Positions 7,251-15,738 are shown, counted from the first letter of the stretch. The stretch is DNA of 20,637 bases from Promethearchaeota archaeon (GCA_019058515.1 JAHPYY010000183.1:1-20637), one strand, 5' to 3'. The notes: generated by a model from the sequence alone, not told the origin. Made by a program: numbers and translations.

Positions 7251-8429
7251 ATGGAATTTACACTAACTCCCGAGCAAATTGAACTAAGAAAAAAAGCAAG
7301 AGAATTTGCGATTAACGAAATATTACCTGTCTCGAAAAAGTACGACGAATCGGAAGAATTTCCGATGGATGTAATGAAAAAGGCATGGGAACAAAAGTTA
7401 TTGAATTTAGGAATACCCAAGCAATATGGCGGTCCAGGATTTGGATTGTTAGATTCGTGTCTCGTGGTTGAAGAAACCGCTTCAGCTTGTCCAGGTATTT
7501 CGACGTCCATGTTTGCCAACAATCTTGGGGCAGAGCCTATAGTTATCGGTGGGAGCGAGGAACAAAAAGAGCGTGTGCTTGGAGAACTCGTGAACGAATT
7601 TAAAATCATCTCTTTTGCAACCTCAGAACCGTCAATGGGATCTGATGTCGCAGGAATGAAATGTAAAGCAGAAAAAGACGGAGACGAGTGGATTTTAAAT
7701 GGTACAAAGTTTTGGATTACAAATGGAGGTAAAGCTGACTACATTACCGTATTTGCCACCGCTGATCCTGAGAAAAAGCACAGGGGAATTTGTGCGTTTA
7801 TAGTACCTACAAACAGCGAAGGAGTGAGGCTTGGAAAACATATTCCAAAATTAGGGCAGCGGGCATCTAACACGGTCTCCGTTGGGTTGAAAGATGTAAA
7901 AATAAGCAAGGAAAATGTTTTAGCTAAACCCGGTCGGGGATTTGTTTTAGCTATGCAGACTTTTGCCCACACTAGACCCGCTATTGGGGCTTTTTGCGTA
8001 GGGTGCGCCAGAAGTGCTATGGAATATTCAATCGATTATGCCGAAAAGCGGGAAGCCTTTGGTAAGCCTATATCTAATTACCAAGCAATTCAATTTAAAA
8101 TCGCAGATATGTACAAAGACATTGAAGCAGCAAGGTTGCTAACTCATAAATCTGCTTGGGAAGCCGATCAAGGAATGGACAATAACTTGAGTTCCTCGAT
8201 TGCTAAAGCCTTCTCTTCCGATGTAGCCATGAAAGTCACCACTGAAGCCATTCAAATATTCGGAGGATACGGATATCTTAGAACGCAACCCGTCGAAAAA
8301 CTGTTTAGAGACGCAAAATTGTATCAAATCTACGAGGGAACTTCAGAAGTGCAAAGGATCATTATCTCTAGGTTTGCAATGAAGCAATACGAGCACGCCA
8401 TGCCTACTTTGGGTAAAAAGCGAATTTAA
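7251..8429 (+). CDS. Acyl-CoA dehydrogenase
   Basis: A 392-residue FAD enzyme of the acyl-CoA dehydrogenase family, introducing an alpha,beta double bond into an acyl-CoA. It has typical length and motif order: substrate and FAD signature ATSEPSMGSD near residue 125, FWITNGG near 155, the FGKPISNYQAIQ segment near 270, FGGYGY near 339, and the catalytic-base motif YEGTSEVQRI with Glu362 at the medium/short-chain position. The Shine-Dalgarno GGAGGG lies inside the last codons of the flavodiiron gene, with a 2-base gap, so translation is probably coupled. No ETF, thiolase or hydratase gene is nearby, which is unusual for beta-oxidation; pairing with a flavodiiron protein suggests electrons may be disposed of on oxygen, or a branched-chain or aromatic acyl-CoA step. 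The substrate cannot be told from sequence. Confidence 0.9.
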   Translation: MEFTLTPEQIELRKKAREFAINEILPVSKKYDESEEFPMDVMKKAWEQKLLNLGIPKQYGGPGFGLLDSCLVVEETASACPGISTSMFANNLGAEPIVIGGSEEQKERVLGELVNEFKIISFATSEPSMGSDVAGMKCKAEKDGDEWILNGTKFWITNGGKADYITVFATADPEKKHRGICAFIVPTNSEGVRLGKHIPKLGQRASNTVSVGLKDVKISKENVLAKPGRGFVLAMQTFAHTRPAIGAFCVGCARSAMEYSIDYAEKREAFGKPISNYQAIQFKIADMYKDIEAARLLTHKSAWEADQGMDNNLSSSIAKAFSSDVAMKVTTEAIQIFGGYGYLRTQPVEKLFRDAKLYQIYEGTSEVQRIIISRFAMKQYEHAMPTLGKKRI

Positions 8430-8900
8430 CTACTTTTTATTTTCTATTTTTATTCTTGTTGGAGTAGCTCCCTTAATATTATAATATTTTCTAAGACAAA
8501 TTTTATTGCAAAATACTTTTTCGTTGTTGTTAAACCAAATTGATTTTAATTCGTTAATTTTGAGATAGTTATAATATCGGCTATATTGGTAAATATTTAT
8601 GACCTTACCGCAATATTCACAAGTTCTATCAGGAACTAAATTATGCATTCTTTCGAGTTCTTGAAGCTTTACATCTTTGAAGCAATTACAGCATTTTAAC
8701 TCGATAAATGGAGTTTGCCACAGTTTTAATAAATATTCAGGGGAAAATTCTATGTTACTGCTTAAAAAATCGTAAATATTTAATTCGTATCCACAATTCC
8801 AGCAAGTTCGTTTTTTGAAGTTATCTAAAGTCTTAATTAACGCTCTTAACTTGTTGATTTTTTCCCACAGTGTAGCATTATTCAATTTTCTGAATAACAT
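8430..8900 (-). CDS. Unrecognised protein with two tandem Cys-pair (probable zinc-ribbon) modules
   Basis: I do not recognise this 156-residue protein. It has four cysteine groups: Cys33/Cys36, Cys70/71/73, Cys94/Cys97 and Cys131/Cys135. The two halves look like copies of one module. Both begin CxxCG followed by NIY four residues later (CWNCGYELNIY, CEYCGKVINIY), both contain a Leu-rich stretch ending in a Trp (LKLW, LKSIW), and in both the first cysteine of the closing pair comes exactly 37 residues after the first of the opening pair. Each module probably binds one zinc. The ends are basic, compatible with nucleic acid binding, but that is only a guess. The Shine-Dalgarno is weak. It ends flush against the acyl-CoA dehydrogenase gene in convergent orientation. 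Confidence 0.65.
   Translation of the reverse strand: MLFRKLNNATLWEKINKLRALIKTLDNFKKRTCWNCGYELNIYDFLSSNIEFSPEYLLKLWQTPFIELKCCNCFKDVKLQELERMHNLVPDRTCEYCGKVINIYQYSRYYNYLKINELKSIWFNNNEKVFCNKICLRKYYNIKGATPTRIKIENKK
8433..8460 (+). terminator. T-rich end of the fprA-acyl-CoA dehydrogenase unit, inside the facing gene
   Basis: Four bases past the acyl-CoA dehydrogenase stop the plus strand is T-rich, with runs of four to five T. The same bases encode the Lys-rich tail of the gene on the minus strand, whose stop codon directly abuts that of the dehydrogenase. Two convergent genes thus share one compact end. Confidence 0.4.
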
Positions 8901-9011
8901 TGACGACCTGTAGTTAGATAAATACTTGAGTTATTAATCAAATGGTATTCATCGCATAAATATTAAATTATTATTAAAGCTAAGTTAAAATTCTGTTCGT
9001 TTAAATTAAAA

Positions 9012-9560
9012 TCATAGTTTCTGATAATCAAGGATTTGTTGAGCTGCTGATAAAAAATTATCCGCGGTTATTGTGGGTTCGATTTTTTTTTTAAGCAAAT
9101 GGTTAATATGCTTTTTGCCGTGCCCAGTTAATAAAAACACCGTCTTACATCCTGCGTTCGTTCCAAGGGCTACATCTGAAGGATGATCTCCAATCATCCA
9201 AGAATTTTTTATATCGATGTTGAATTTCTTAATTGCCTTTTCAATATTTTCAGTATGCGGTTTTCTACACCGACATTTAACATCTGGATGGTGAGGGCAG
9301 AAATAAATTTCCTTGATGTGAATACCTTCCTTTTTTAGAGTCTCTATTAGTTTTTCGTTAAATTTGTGAAAATCTTCGATGGTGTAATAGCCCCTTCCTA
9401 TTCCAGATTGATTAGTGACAATAATGAAAATGTAGCTTTGAGCTAGTAGTTTTAAACCTTCGATCACGCCTTCTAAAAGCTCAAAATCCTCAATTTTGTG
9501 AACATATCCCGAGTCGCGGTTAAGAGTTCCGTCCCTATCGAGAAAAATAGCTTTTTCCAT
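9012..9560 (-). CDS. gmhB: HAD phosphatase of the GmhB/HisB-N family (heptose bisphosphate phosphatase-like)
   Basis: A 182-residue HAD phosphatase. The nucleophile and acid residues are Asp8 and Asp10 in LDRDGT, the second motif is VTNQSG near residue 48, and Asp125 and Asp129 in GDHPSDV close the magnesium site. The zinc-binding loop diagnostic of GmhB is present: Cys88, His90, Cys96 and Cys98 in CPHHPDVKCRCRKP. GmhB removes a phosphate from D-glycero-manno-heptose 1,7-bisphosphate on the way to nucleotide-activated heptose for surface glycans; close relatives act on other sugar or histidinol phosphates. No other heptose genes are in the window, so the exact substrate is open. It stands alone, with gaps on both sides. 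Confidence 0.85.
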   Translation of the reverse strand: MEKAIFLDRDGTLNRDSGYVHKIEDFELLEGVIEGLKLLAQSYIFIIVTNQSGIGRGYYTIEDFHKFNEKLIETLKKEGIHIKEIYFCPHHPDVKCRCRKPHTENIEKAIKKFNIDIKNSWMIGDHPSDVALGTNAGCKTVFLLTGHGKKHINHLLKKKIEPTITADNFLSAAQQILDYQKL

Positions 9561-9755
9561 GAATATTTCTTTTAACTATTTTATAGAAGTTACAGAAAAC
9601 CGATAATATTATATATCTTCACACTCCTACTAAATTTTTGTTATAGGTTAATAAAGTTTCTTAATTTTACACGCGAATAGATCGAAAATATTAAGAATGA
9701 AACACATGCCTTATCTCTATAATGTAGTTTAAATTAATAACAAGGTAGAAAATAC

Positions 9756-9787
9756 AAAAAAAAGAGAGTTTAATAAAAGCAAAAAAG
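9756..9787 (-). terminator. Terminator after the superoxide reductase gene
   Basis: On the minus strand, 39 bases past the superoxide reductase stop, a GAGCGAGC segment leads into T6, then a second tract of eight T. This double U-tract is a plausible archaeal terminator for the gene. Confidence 0.5.
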
Positions 9788-9825
9788 CTCGCTCTTGATA
9801 TGAATATCTTGGTTTGAACGATGAA

Positions 9826-10230
9826 TTAAGGCTTATAGCTCCAAAGTCCGTGGATATTACAATATTCCCTTGCCCAGAGACCATCTACGCTAGAAACGGT
9901 AAATGTGCCTTTAGGCTCATCTCCAGGTTTTAAAAACCTTCGTTCAGAACACCCATCCTTGCATATAATTTCCACCCACATGATATAGTGCTCTTCGGTC
10001 ATAGGATGAGGGGTACCCATCGAAATTCCTACATCTACAGTGACTCTATACTTACCGTTTGAATGTTCGACCGTAATTTTTGGCACATGCTTTTCTCCTT
10101 TCCAATCTGCCGTTTGTTCAACCATTAATTTCATGGGTTGACCACAACAGACAGTTTCTAGAGATGCGGGAGTTAAAATTTCTGACACTTTTCCACAAAC
10201 ATCACATTTGTAGATTTCTTTACGTTCCAT
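9826..10230 (-). CDS. dfx: Desulfoferrodoxin (two-iron superoxide reductase)
   Basis: A 134-residue superoxide reductase, reducing superoxide to peroxide without making O2. The N-terminal desulforedoxin domain (centre I, FeCys4) has Cys9, Cys12, Cys28 and Cys29. The catalytic centre II has His48, His75, His81 and His127 plus axial Cys124, with the conserved active-site Glu46 and Lys47 (GEKHVP). All key residues are present, so it should be active. I chose ATG 10230, with GGAA eight bases upstream; an in-frame GTG at 10236 would add two residues. Rubredoxin, the usual electron donor, is encoded 6 kb away on the other strand, as is a rubredoxin reductase. The next genes upstream on this strand include an AhpD-like protein, which fits removal of the peroxide produced. 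Confidence 0.95.
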   Translation of the reverse strand: MERKEIYKCDVCGKVSEILTPASLETVCCGQPMKLMVEQTADWKGEKHVPKITVEHSNGKYRVTVDVGISMGTPHPMTEEHYIMWVEIICKDGCSERRFLKPGDEPKGTFTVSSVDGLWAREYCNIHGLWSYKP

Positions 10231-10396
10231 TTTCACATTCCATCTAAAATGAGTTTTAAATTGATTTTCTGGTTTTAAAGGTATATGGTTGTATTTAATA
10301 ATTATGATTTTAAACTAAAGAACAAAATACGAACTATAATTAGTTAAGAACGTTAAGAATTTAAAAAAGAAATTAAAAGATTTAGATTTTGATGTT

Positions 10397-10789
10397 TCAA
10401 AAGCGCTCCCAGGCTGCGTGGACGCCCTCTCCAGTCATTTCTATAACGGGTTTCATTTCTTCTAAAGGAGCCAATCCCACCTCCGGAGCAACTTTCATAA
10501 TTGACGCATGAGACACATACACTTTTCCATTTTCCTCGTAGACTACAAAACTACACGGAAACAAGAGTCCTACATTTTTAGAAACATCTAGTGCAGCTTT
10601 AGCGAATTCTGGAGCACAAGCTAAGATTATGGTGTATTTATCATAGTCAATTCCTAGTTTTTTCTTAAAAATTTGATCTATTGATTTAGTTAGCATATGT
10701 GAAAATCCTTGTTCTACGATTATTTTCTCAACATGAGCCACAGCATCGTCAAAACTCATATTTAACTCTTTTTTTAACACATCGACCAT
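10397..10789 (-). CDS. DUF302-family protein
   Basis: A 130-residue soluble protein recognised as DUF302 from its layout: a first helix with the FDDAVAHVEKIIVEQGF segment, then YTIILACAPEFAKAALDVSKN, the LLFPCSFVVYEENGKVYV strand pair and a C-terminal helix. The family fold is a small alpha/beta barrel of unknown biochemical role, and several members occur beside redox or sulfur genes. Cys59 and Cys79 are the only cysteines. It lies 17 bases after the AhpD-like gene, with its own GAGG ribosome site, and the two are almost certainly one transcript. A role in redox stress is inferred only from these neighbours. Confidence 0.8.
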   Translation of the reverse strand: MVDVLKKELNMSFDDAVAHVEKIIVEQGFSHMLTKSIDQIFKKKLGIDYDKYTIILACAPEFAKAALDVSKNVGLLFPCSFVVYEENGKVYVSHASIMKVAPEVGLAPLEEMKPVIEMTGEGVHAAWERF

Positions 10790-10806
10790 TTTTAAAACCT
10801 CATGTT

Positions 10807-11145
10807 CTATTTAGATAGATCCTCTATCGCTTCTAATACCCTTCTAGCAAACATTAATGAAGGACCGCCTCCTAGCATTACAGCAATCCAGGTTGCTTCA
10901 ATCATCTCTTCTTTCGTAGCTCCAGCGTCAAATGCGTTTTTTACATGGAAGGGTACACACCACTCACATTGGCGAACAACAGATAAGGCAACTCCAATAA
11001 GTTCCTTTACTTTATGAGATAAAGCTCCCTCTTGTTTTGCTGCTCCCATAAAGTCTTTAAATCCTCTAAATGCGTCTGGATTTATCTTAGCCAACTTTTG
11101 CATTGTATCGGAGATTTCTTCCAGTTTTTTAATAGTATCGTTCAT
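10807..11145 (-). CDS. AhpD-like carboxymuconolactone decarboxylase-family protein
   Basis: A 112-residue helical protein of the CMD/AhpD family. The redox motif is Cys60-X2-Cys63-X3-His67 (CEWCVPFH), followed by the family-typical AFDAGATKEEMIEA. Proteins with this motif act as low-level peroxidases or disulfide reductants; those lacking the cysteines are decarboxylases, so here a thiol-based peroxide or disulfide function is likelier. It is the first gene of a two-gene operon with the DUF302 protein. The ribosome site GGTGATCC is an unusually long match to the 16S tail, four bases before a TATG start, which suggests strong translation. It would suit clearing peroxide made by the superoxide reductase encoded just downstream, but that link is inference. 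Confidence 0.87.
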   Translation of the reverse strand: MNDTIKKLEEISDTMQKLAKINPDAFRGFKDFMGAAKQEGALSHKVKELIGVALSVVRQCEWCVPFHVKNAFDAGATKEEMIEATWIAVMLGGGPSLMFARRVLEAIEDLSK

Positions 11146-11303
11146 AGGATCACCAAATTTTGTTTATTATGAAGCTTATCTCTTACAAATTAATTAAATC
11201 TATTATTTATAAATTAAAGAACACCAATAATAGATATATCGATGAAATAAGAAATAGAAAATTGGAATTTATTAAATATATATAAGAAATATTTCTGGTA
11301 ATA

Positions 11304-13685
11304 TTAGTAATCCTTTATTTCCTCTACTGGAAAACCCTTTCTCCGATAAGCACTAATACCACCCGATAAGTTTCGAATGTCTTTGTATCCAACTCTCGCA
11401 AGAAGTTGAGCCGCCATCATTGACCGCCCTCCTACTGCGCAGAGTACTACAATTTCTTCGTCTTTGTATTCTTTTAGCTGTTCTAAATTGTTTACTAAAT
11501 CGCCTAATGGTATATTTTTTGAGCCTTTTATGTAGCCTCCAATTCCGTTGTATTCTTGCGGAGTTCTGACATCAACGAGCAATTTAGGTCCATCTTCGCT
11601 ATCCAGCCTCTCAAATAGTTCTTGGGAGCTTATCTCGGTGATTTGAGGCGCGTTTTCTCCTCTCTGTTCTTTTCTGGTTTTTCTTTTAATTTTAACGGGT
11701 GCTTGTACTTGCGCATCAGTAATTAGATGCTTTTTCTTTAGTATCACCATTAACTTCCCTTCTTCCTTGCCAAGTTTCACTAATTCTACATGGGGTTCGT
11801 TGAGCTTGACGTACGCTTCCACGCTCGATTTGAATCCCGGATCAGTGGCGTAAATTTTAAGGCTCTTTCCTTCTGTCAAGTTTTCTATTCCCTTTACCAA
11901 AGCGTTAAGTGGGCCTGGACAAGATAATCCACAAGCGTCTACTTCGATGAATTCTTCAGTTTCGATAGATTTTTTCTCAATCATCTCTTCCATGATTTCT
12001 TCGGATGGACCACAAGCTTCTGCGATCTCTTCTGTGGTAGCACTCGCAGTTATTAAAGTCTTGTAACCTCCAGTAAGATTGTAAACATTATTATATCCTA
12101 ATTGGATTAACGCTCGTGTAGCAACGTAACCTCTAAATCCAACTTCGCAGTATATGTAAATGTTTTTGTCTTTTGGAATTTCGTCAATTTTTTCCCTTAA
12201 TTCCGTGTAGTGAATGTTTTTTGCGTTTTCAATAGCTCCCACTACAAATTCTTCTTCGGTTCTCACATCAACGAAAACGCTGTTGTTTTGTTTAATTTTC
12301 TCGAGATCGTGCCAATGCCAAATTGGCATATCCCCTTTTAAAACATTTGAAGCTACAAAACCTGCCATATTTATCGGATCTTTTGCGGAACCATAGGGAG
12401 GAGCGTAAGTTAACTCGAGTTCTTCTAAATCGTAGACCGTTCCTCCATACTTGATCACAGTTGAGATAACATCTATACGTTTTTCTGTACCATCTCCTCC
12501 TATTGCTTGAGCACCTAAGACTTTACCGCTTGGAACTTCGAATAATAACTTTAAACTTATAGGTACGGCCCCCGGATAATAACCAGCGTGATTATTTGGA
12601 TGAATGTATATTTTTTCGTAGTTTATTTGTGAATTTTTCAGTTGTTTTTCGTTCAAACCAACGAACGATACAGTCATATCAAAAACCTTTAATACAGAAG
12701 CGCCTAAAATGCCTTTATATTTTGTTGCTCTCCCGGCGATATTATCTGCTGCTATTCTTCCTTGCTTATTTGCGGGACCTGCTAACGGAATTGCTGTAGG
12801 AGCTTGCGTTTGATATTGTTTAACTTGGATAGCATCCCCTACAGCGTAAATCGATTCGTCCGAAGTTCGCATATGCTCATCCACGATAATGTGACCTTTT
12901 TCTCCAATTTTGAGACTTGCATCTTTAGCTAGTTTATTTTCAGGCTTAACTCCAATAGCTAGGATTACCAAATCGGTTTTGATTTTGTTTCCACTTTTAG
13001 GTATTACATAATTGCAATTATCTTCGTCGCACAAAAAAGAATCGACGGGATCGTCTAATTGCAAACACACTCCGTTTAAAATTAGCTCTTGGTGAACTAA
13101 TTGGGCCATTTCTTTGTCTAAAGGCGACAAAACTTGGTCTAACATCTCGACGATCTTAACTTTTACTCCTTTGTTCCTTAAGTTTTCTGCCATTTCCAGA
13201 CCGATATAACCTCCTCCTATAATTGTGGCGTGTTTCACGCCTTCCTTTTCAACAAATTCTCTAATTTTCACTGAATCTGGAATAGTCCTCAGTGTAAAGG
13301 TTGGCACATCCTGTAATCCTGTAAAAGGAGGAACGATGGGAGAAGATCCTGGCGAGAGCACTAAATAGTCGTAGCTTAAATGTAATATACTTCCCGACTT
13401 TATGTCTTTTATATCAACTATTTTTTCAGTTCTATTGATTGAAAGTACTTCGTGATTTAATTTTACATTAATATTGAACCGATCCAAGAAATCTTCGGGA
13501 GCCATTAACTCAAGTTGAGAGCGCTCCTTTATTTTTCCACCTACATAATAAGGTAGCCCACAGTTAGCGAAAGATACATAGTTTCCACGTTCCAGGATCG
13601 TAATTTCAATATCCTCGTTTAGGCGTCTTAACCTGGCGGCTGCAGATGCTCCTCCTGCAACGCCACCAACGATAATTGTCTTCAT
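11304..13685 (-). CDS. CoA-disulfide/polysulfide reductase fused to rhodanese, TusA and second rhodanese domains
   Basis: A 793-residue cytoplasmic multidomain sulfur enzyme. Residues 1 to about 450 are a CoA-disulfide reductase: FAD motif GGVAGGASAA at 7-16, single active-site Cys42 (FANCGLP), nucleotide motif GGGYIG near 157, and AVGDA near 281. A rhodanese follows (about 453-550, Cys513 in YCEVGFRG), then a TusA domain (about 578-652, Cys589 in CGLSCPGP), then a second rhodanese (about 685-790, Cys749 in CAVGGRS). CoA-disulfide reductase-rhodanese fusions reduce CoA persulfide, polysulfide or CoA disulfide with NAD(P)H. Here the two extra carriers could pass a persulfide along the chain. 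All four catalytic cysteines are intact. The start has GGTGA upstream. It stands between the peroxide genes and the kinase, 2.3 kb from the TusA-DsrE-Isc operon. Confidence 0.92.
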   Translation of the reverse strand: MKTIIVGGVAGGASAAARLRRLNEDIEITILERGNYVSFANCGLPYYVGGKIKERSQLELMAPEDFLDRFNINVKLNHEVLSINRTEKIVDIKDIKSGSILHLSYDYLVLSPGSSPIVPPFTGLQDVPTFTLRTIPDSVKIREFVEKEGVKHATIIGGGYIGLEMAENLRNKGVKVKIVEMLDQVLSPLDKEMAQLVHQELILNGVCLQLDDPVDSFLCDEDNCNYVIPKSGNKIKTDLVILAIGVKPENKLAKDASLKIGEKGHIIVDEHMRTSDESIYAVGDAIQVKQYQTQAPTAIPLAGPANKQGRIAADNIAGRATKYKGILGASVLKVFDMTVSFVGLNEKQLKNSQINYEKIYIHPNNHAGYYPGAVPISLKLLFEVPSGKVLGAQAIGGDGTEKRIDVISTVIKYGGTVYDLEELELTYAPPYGSAKDPINMAGFVASNVLKGDMPIWHWHDLEKIKQNNSVFVDVRTEEEFVVGAIENAKNIHYTELREKIDEIPKDKNIYIYCEVGFRGYVATRALIQLGYNNVYNLTGGYKTLITASATTEEIAEACGPSEEIMEEMIEKKSIETEEFIEVDACGLSCPGPLNALVKGIENLTEGKSLKIYATDPGFKSSVEAYVKLNEPHVELVKLGKEEGKLMVILKKKHLITDAQVQAPVKIKRKTRKEQRGENAPQITEISSQELFERLDSEDGPKLLVDVRTPQEYNGIGGYIKGSKNIPLGDLVNNLEQLKEYKDEEIVVLCAVGGRSMMAAQLLARVGYKDIRNLSGGISAYRRKGFPVEEIKDY

Positions 13686-13902
13686 AATATAATAATTTCA
13701 CCTTAAATTTTGAGACTTCGAAATAATATTTAATTAAGGAAACTCAACATACATAAAAAAGCTCAGTTTTATGAATTATTACTATATTTCGAGGATTTTT
13801 AGTTATAGGAAAGAAAATTAGTCGAGAATTAATATTGTAAAAAGTACGAACTTAAGTAATAAGATAAACTAAAAAATTGATAAAAACTAATTAAATACAT
13901 TC

Positions 13903-15738
13903 TTATTTTTGAAATTCAGGCAGATCTATTATAAAAATACTACCTTTAGAGTAATCGTTTTTGACTCGATTTTCCAACTTTATAGTTCCCTTCGAGTTTT
14001 CGACGATCTTTTTGCTTAAAGAAAGACCTATGCCCATACCGTCTTTATTTGTCAACAATTTTGGCTTCCCTAAAAATATTTTTTCTTTATCTTCGTCTGG
14101 AACCCCTATACCATTGTCTTGGAATTTAAACCTGAGGAAATTTTGCTTATTTTTCTTGATTTTCGATATATTTATTGCAATTTCTTTTCCTTTTACTTTT
14201 TTATTGTGTTTTACGCCGTTAATGATAACATTCTCGAATACATCGAGCAAAAAATCGCTGGAATACACGAAACCGCTTTTAATTTCAGAACTTAGGTTTA
14301 TTTTGGTATGTGAATTTTTAACTAAGCTTTTTGTTGAGTTAATTGCCTTGCGAACTACTTTTAACGCATCAATTTTCTTGTTTCCTATACCGTTTTCTCC
14401 AACTTTTGAGAACCTTCTTACATTATCGATTAAGAGCTTTCCTCTGTCCACTTGTTCTTTAACTATCGACACAAGCTCCTTGTATTTAGGAGGGAGTCCA
14501 CCAATTTGTTTCGCGTGCAGTTCTGTCAGTTGCACGGAGTTATTAATTATGTGAAGTATATTATTCATGTCATGGGCGATAAGATCTTTGTAAAACTGCA
14601 TGTTACCGTATAAGGATCGCAAATTTTGTTCTACATTCTTAATATGCGTGATATCGCGACTGATTAAAAGAAGTTTCTTATTTCCTTTAGTATCTGTATA
14701 CACATACCCATTCGTTTCCAGCCAAAGATAATTTCCATTTTTATGGCGTATTCTAAGTTGATGATTTTGTATCCCTTCTTTAAATGCTTGCAACATAACT
14801 TTCTGTGTGCTATGGATGTCTTCTTCGTGAATTATTGCCATATAAGACCTAGCTTCTTTAGATTCGAGTGGATCAAATCCAAGTAAATTAAAAGTTGTAT
14901 CTTTATTATGATACTCGTGTTCAAAATTTTCGTTTAATATAGAAATTAAGTCTGTAGAGGCACCAGCTATGACTCTATATTTTTCTTCGGAATCTAATAG
15001 TAGTTTTTCTATTTTTCTCAATTCAGTAGTCTCATTTGTTAGCTCTACAGCTCCGATTACTTCATTTAGGGTGTCAAACACCGGATACCCTTTTATAACC
15101 CACGATCTCCCGTCGGGAGTGGTCATTTCTTTAGTTTGGAGCGCTTTTGTCTCTATAGCTGAGGATACCGGGCACCCTTCGCATTCATCGTCAAATTTTA
15201 GCCACACTTGATAGCATTTTTTCCCTTCTAACTGCTGAGGTTCTAATGAGACTGAGTTTACACCTGCTTTATTCACCCAAATTATATTGTGTTCTTTATC
15301 TTGCAAAACGATGTGTTCAGTTATGGCATCCAAGATGAACGATTTCTTTTTATCAGTTTCAGCAAGAACATCTAAGGTATGCACTCTGAACGAGATGTCT
15401 CGAATAATTCCTTGAATGTAGTTATTATCTCCAACCGTTATAGTGGATGCTGAAACCTCACAAGGAAAAGATTCACCGTTCTTTTTTAATAGGTTTATAT
15501 CAAACCTATTAGAACCGGTTTTCGAGACATTTTTAAGCTGTTTTTCAAATGTGGAAATTTCTTCCTTTGGGTGAAAATCTTTAAGTTTTAGTTTTAAAAC
15601 TTCTTCTTTAGAGTAGCCAAATAAATTTAGAAATTGTTTGTTAACATCCAAAAGATTTCCTTTAAAATCGTGGAGGACGATAGCATCGTTAGAATTATTG
15701 AAAAGGGAATAGTAAAGATCTTTTGGGTTATCTAACAT
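13903..15738 (-). CDS. Soluble PAS-domain sensor histidine kinase
   Basis: A 611-residue kinase without membrane segments, so it senses a cytoplasmic signal. It has PAS domains at about 5-120, 130-243 and 250-370, a dimerisation/phosphoacceptor helix with His389 (AHDMNN), and an ATPase domain with the N-box around FENVIINGVKHN, G1 at DNGIGVPDED and G2 at GMGIGLSLS. The middle PAS carries three cysteines (Cys175, 186, 189; CYQVW then CEGCP), an arrangement that could bind a cofactor or respond to thiol oxidation; this is inferred. No response regulator is in the window, so its partner is unknown. The start has GGGAGG 11 bases upstream. Its place between the sulfur fusion gene and the Isc operon suggests redox or sulfur sensing. 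Confidence 0.9.
   Translation of the reverse strand: MLDNPKDLYYSLFNNSNDAIVLHDFKGNLLDVNKQFLNLFGYSKEEVLKLKLKDFHPKEEISTFEKQLKNVSKTGSNRFDINLLKKNGESFPCEVSASTITVGDNNYIQGIIRDISFRVHTLDVLAETDKKKSFILDAITEHIVLQDKEHNIIWVNKAGVNSVSLEPQQLEGKKCYQVWLKFDDECEGCPVSSAIETKALQTKEMTTPDGRSWVIKGYPVFDTLNEVIGAVELTNETTELRKIEKLLLDSEEKYRVIAGASTDLISILNENFEHEYHNKDTTFNLLGFDPLESKEARSYMAIIHEEDIHSTQKVMLQAFKEGIQNHQLRIRHKNGNYLWLETNGYVYTDTKGNKKLLLISRDITHIKNVEQNLRSLYGNMQFYKDLIAHDMNNILHIINNSVQLTELHAKQIGGLPPKYKELVSIVKEQVDRGKLLIDNVRRFSKVGENGIGNKKIDALKVVRKAINSTKSLVKNSHTKINLSSEIKSGFVYSSDFLLDVFENVIINGVKHNKKVKGKEIAINISKIKKNKQNFLRFKFQDNGIGVPDEDKEKIFLGKPKLLTNKDGMGIGLSLSKKIVENSKGTIKLENRVKNDYSKGSIFIIDLPEFQK

Noticed and set aside
7205..7609. 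Minus-strand open frame across the fprA-acyl-CoA dehydrogenase junction
   Set aside because: Both opposite genes are well-conserved families with coupled spacing; this frame has low-complexity Ser/Phe composition and no motif.
13961..14554. Long plus-strand open frame opposite the histidine kinase
   Set aside because: It is the antisense of a clearly conserved kinase gene, is rich in Phe/Ser as expected of a shadow, and has no recognisable motif.
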